From Batkoa obscura (lineage: Eukaryota; Entomophthoromycota; Entomophthoromycetes; Entomophthorales; Batkoaceae): a stretch of DNA of 64,000 nt. The stretch lies in assembly GCA_030770535.1 (NCBI GenBank), contig JASVEC010000009.1, forward strand, positions 1,116,001 to 1,180,000, written 5' to 3'. This document shows, in pieces, positions 60,037 through 64,000 of this stretch. The number at the start of each line of letters is the position of its first letter. Positions within the stretch are counted from its first letter, which is position 1. The translations under genes were made by a program, and so were the position numbers. Under the pieces are notes generated by a model, which had not been told where the DNA came from, made no database searches, and worked only from the letters and a program-made list of their open reading frames with translations.

Positions 60037-60127
60037 GGGGCGTTTTATTTCATCACTTTTTCCATTTTTCAAGCGCTATTTGAGTAGAATAGCTGTTAAT
60101 AATCTTTAAACAAAAAAATACATCCCC
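60037..60127 (-). mobile_element. 91-bp foldback MITE-like element, copy 8
   Basis: Reverse orientation: GGGGCGTTTTATTTCATC start and AATACATCCCC end, with perfect ATAT duplications (60033-60036 and 60128-60131). About 8 bp shorter than consensus; the AGCGCT core is intact. Confidence 0.85.
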
Positions 60128-60482
60128 ATATAATAAATCAAATTTTTAAAAATTAGCAGATTTTTAAAATTTATACGTAATTAAAATTGCAAAAAGTCAC
60201 TTTATCTTATTTTGAAAACAAAAACTAATCAAAATCTTTACAATTATTTTATATATTTATTGATACGGTGTTTTATTATGATATAAATAGGTTGTAATAA
60301 AACTTTCAAAATAATTAATATAATTAATAAATTTTAAACAAAAAAAAATATTTTATTTAATATTATTTTTAATATTAAACTATATTATAATAAAGCTAAA
60401 AAGCCTAAAAAAGCTATAATTTTATCTTTATTTGAATTTAAACTTAAACTACCTTAATTAAAAAGATATAAATTTATAATAA

Positions 60483-60581
60483 GAGGGTGTTTTTTTTGGT
60501 TTCATTATTTTTTCCATCTTTTAAGCGCTATTTGAGCGGAAAGGTTGTTAGTAAAATTCTTAAACAAAAAAATACATCCCC
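60483..60581 (-). mobile_element. 99-bp foldback MITE-like element, copy 9
   Basis: GAGGGTGTTTTTTTTGG start and AATACATCCCC end, perfect ATAA flanks (60479-60482 and 60582-60585). Core AGCGCT intact. Confidence 0.88.
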
Positions 60582-60722
60582 ATAAAGCTAAGCTATAACG
60601 TTAATTAATAAATTTCTATCAAAAAATAGTAAAATCAAAACTAATAATTATATTAATTTTAAAAAAGTAGAAATCATAAAAAAATAAAAAAATAAATTCT
60701 GATAAAAATAAAATCACAATAA

Positions 60723-60821
60723 GAGGATGTTTTTTTTGGCTTCATCACTTTTTTCATCTTTCAAGCGCTATTTGAGTGGAAAAATTGGTAGTAGAATTCT
60801 TAAACACAAAAATACATCCCC
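60723..60821 (-). mobile_element. 99-bp foldback MITE-like element, copy 10
   Basis: GAGGATGTTTTTTTTGG start and AATACATCCCC end, perfect ATAA flanks (60719-60722 and 60822-60825). It lies 46 bp from copy 11, which is in the opposite orientation. Confidence 0.88.
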
Positions 60822-60867
60822 ATAATTTAATTTAATAAAAATGATAAAAATAATAAAAAGGATATAT

Positions 60868-60966
60868 GGGGATGTATTTTTGTGTTTAAGAATTTTACTA
60901 ACAACCTTTCCGCTGAAATAGCGCTTAAAAAATGAAAAAAATAATGAAGCCAAAAAAAACACCCCC
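60868..60966 (+). mobile_element. 99-bp foldback MITE-like element, copy 11
   Basis: GGGGATGTATTTTTGTG start and AAAACACCCCC end, perfect ATAT flanks (60864-60867 and 60967-60970). Near consensus. Together with copy 10 it forms a large inverted repeat. Confidence 0.88.
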
Positions 60967-61417
60967 ATATATAATATAAAAAATGTAAATAATTTAAATA
61001 ATGATAATAAAACTAATAATTTAGCTAACAAAGTCAATAAAGTTATAAAAATTATATAAAATAAAATTCAAATAATTAAAAAGCAAATAAAATAAAAAGT
61101 AAAGACAAGTTATATTATTAAATTTGATAATAATAATAAGATTTATAAAAAAATTCATTATTTATTAAAAATGTTTATGAAATAAAAACAGGTATTAAAA
61201 ATAAATCAATAGCTAAAAGTAGGAAATAATGAGCCACAATATTATTATTTATGACATAAGCTTAGCTTTGAATTTATACAACCAGAACTTTATTAAATGA
61301 TAGTTTGAATAATTTAAGCTTAGAATTTAAAATAGACCAGAATAAGTTTTGAATAATATAAAATTATATTTTACATACAGTTAATACATTCAGTTACATA
61401 ACATTCATTTAACTTAT

Positions 61418-61500
61418 GGGGTATTTTTTTAGCTTCATTGCTTTTTCCATCTTTTAAGTGGTTTGAGCGGGAAAATTGTTAAACACAAAAATATATTCCC
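61418..61500 (-). mobile_element. 83-bp foldback MITE-like element, copy 12 (internally shortened)
   Basis: GGGGTATTTTTTTAGC start and ATATATTCCC end, with perfect TTAT direct repeats (61414-61417 and 61501-61504). About 16 bp of the middle and one arm are missing relative to consensus, including the AGCGCT core. Confidence 0.82.
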
Positions 61501-62001
61501 TTATATTTATTCATATTAGCTTATTGACTATATTATAAATAAATTTAATATAAAGATTTCGCTGCTTTTTTAAATTTTCACTATTATAAAACTTTGTAAG
61601 CTTTTAAAGATACTAATTTTTAATAAATGTTTTTATTTAAAATATAATTTTAATAGATATGATAACTATCTCTGATTCTCCGCTTAATTTTATAGTAGAT
61701 TCATTTGATTTTCATTTAATTTATTTTATGTGTAACATAATTTTTCAACTTTAAATTGGACAAAATCTGAGCCGAGTTTTTAAACTAACCCATATTTAAT
61801 AACATTTTTTATTTCTTAATGCTTTTAGTAGTATAAAAATTAAATGTAACCATAATAAAATAATGTCAATTATGCATATTGATATTAAGTAATTTAAATA
61901 ATTAAAAGTAGACGTTTATTAGATATGCTGTTAGCTTAGATTTTAAAATAGTTGACAGCCACGTAAGTAGGCAAGTAAAATTACAAGAATCAACAATACA
62001 T

Positions 62002-62100
62002 GAGGACATGTTTTTTTGTTTAAGAATTTTACTAGTAATTTTTCCACTCAAATAGTGCTTTAAAAATGGAAAAAGGGATGAAACTAAAGAAAAAAACCCT
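62002..62100 (+). mobile_element. 99-bp foldback MITE-like element, copy 13 (diverged)
   Basis: GAGGACATGTTTTTTTG start and AAAAAACCCT end, flanks ACAT and ATAT. Core AGTGCT. Several substitutions suggest age. Confidence 0.78.
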
Positions 62101-62672
62101 ATATAGGTTATAAAAAGATACACGTTTATTATAAAATTTAGCCAATGACTAGTAACAATAATTTTCTAAACAGATTGAAAATTTTATATTATCTAAAATT
62201 ATTAAATTTTCAGTTTTTTAATTTTTTGAATATTTTTTACTCTTAATGTTAATTAATATAAAGTCCTGATTAGTGTTTAATTAAGCGAACATTATTTTTA
62301 AAAATATTTATTATTTCATAAAAGTAATTATTAATATTAGTTTTGCTTGTTATCTCCAATAATTACTCTAAAATTATGAAAACCTACTTTTATCTCAATC
62401 TTATTGTCTTACCCAGCCTTCTGTGTCACTATAATACTGATCTTTTTTTGCTATATTTATATTAAGAATCACAACCTTTACGGATAAATAGATTTTTAAA
62501 AAGAAATATTAAATAAAGAACTAACAAATACTTTATACGATTATCTATATTTATAACAGTTTATAGAAATCAAAACATTAAAAATATATATTTCATTTAT
62601 AAAACTTTATTAAATGAAAATAGTTGATTTATACACTTATAAACCAAACTAAAGAAACCACTATTATAGTCC

Positions 62673-63966
<1,294 letters not shown>

Positions 63967-64000
63967 CTATTAATTTGTTAATATAAATACTAAGTTAAAG

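Larger units (their letters stand above)
59372..62672. other. 3.3-kb gene-free region with a cluster of foldback elements
   Basis: Contains six members of the ~99-bp family (60037-60127, 60483-60581, 60723-60821, 60868-60966, 61418-61500, 62002-62100). Reading frames of 70-90 codons here run through these elements on either strand and are not genes. The remainder is A/T-rich. Confidence 0.5.

Overview
The window looks like nuclear DNA of an early-diverging ('zygomycete'-grade) fungus. It is very AT-rich, uses the standard code, and has many short introns (mostly 45-70 bases, GT...TTAG). The gene content is fungal: an Atg22-type vacuolar exporter, a transcription factor with the fungal middle homology region, fungal-type PI synthase, Med8 and an Rsm1/NIPA-like C3HC protein. 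Several genes are rare or missing in model yeasts: NTAQ1, TSC1, TMEM223, TXNL4B, an RNF14-like ligase, a five-TOG XMAP215 protein and a LEDGF-like PWWP protein. An Entomophthoromycotina- or Glomeromycotina-like fungus is my best guess. This is inference, not proof.

Layout. 0-3 kb: PI synthase and N-terminal glutamine amidase (+). 3.2-4.2 kb: a PNRC/Edc1-like decapping co-activator (-), then 3.2 kb without a gene. 7.4-11 kb: an Osh1-type oxysterol-binding protein (+). 11.2-14.2 kb: TMEM223-like (-) and a small SRPBCC protein (+). 14.4-22 kb: TSC1/hamartin (+), a Kelch-BTB protein (-), Med8 (-) and an unrecognised protein with a winged-helix-like end (+). 22-24.4 kb is repeat-rich. 24.4-37 kb is dense: cap methyltransferase (+), Atg22 (+), Met-tRNA formyltransferase (-), Ncs2/Ctu2 (+), TXNL4B (-), RNF14-like RBR ligase (-) and a fungal transcription-factor-like protein with no visible zinc cluster (+). 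37-42.5 kb is a gene desert with LTR-like fossils and small DNA elements. 42.5-59.4 kb: PWWP protein (+), C3HC protein (-), Prp19 (+), NEPRO-like protein (+), TBC1D20/Gyp8 RabGAP (-) and a five-TOG XMAP215 protein (-). 59.4-62.6 kb is a second cluster of small elements, and the window ends in the 3' part of a SERCA-type calcium ATPase (-).

Most genes are housekeeping and unrelated to their neighbours. Short divergent spacers link FMT1 with NCS2 (both tRNA modification) and MED8 with the winged-helix gene.

The clearest non-genic signal is a family of about 99-bp foldback elements (13 copies found by eye, both orientations). Each carries GGGG/CCCC-type ends, a palindromic AGCGCT core in most copies, and mostly perfect 4-bp A/T-rich target duplications. 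I saw no tRNA, rRNA or CRISPR array. Exon boundaries were worked out by eye from splice signals and reading-frame continuity.
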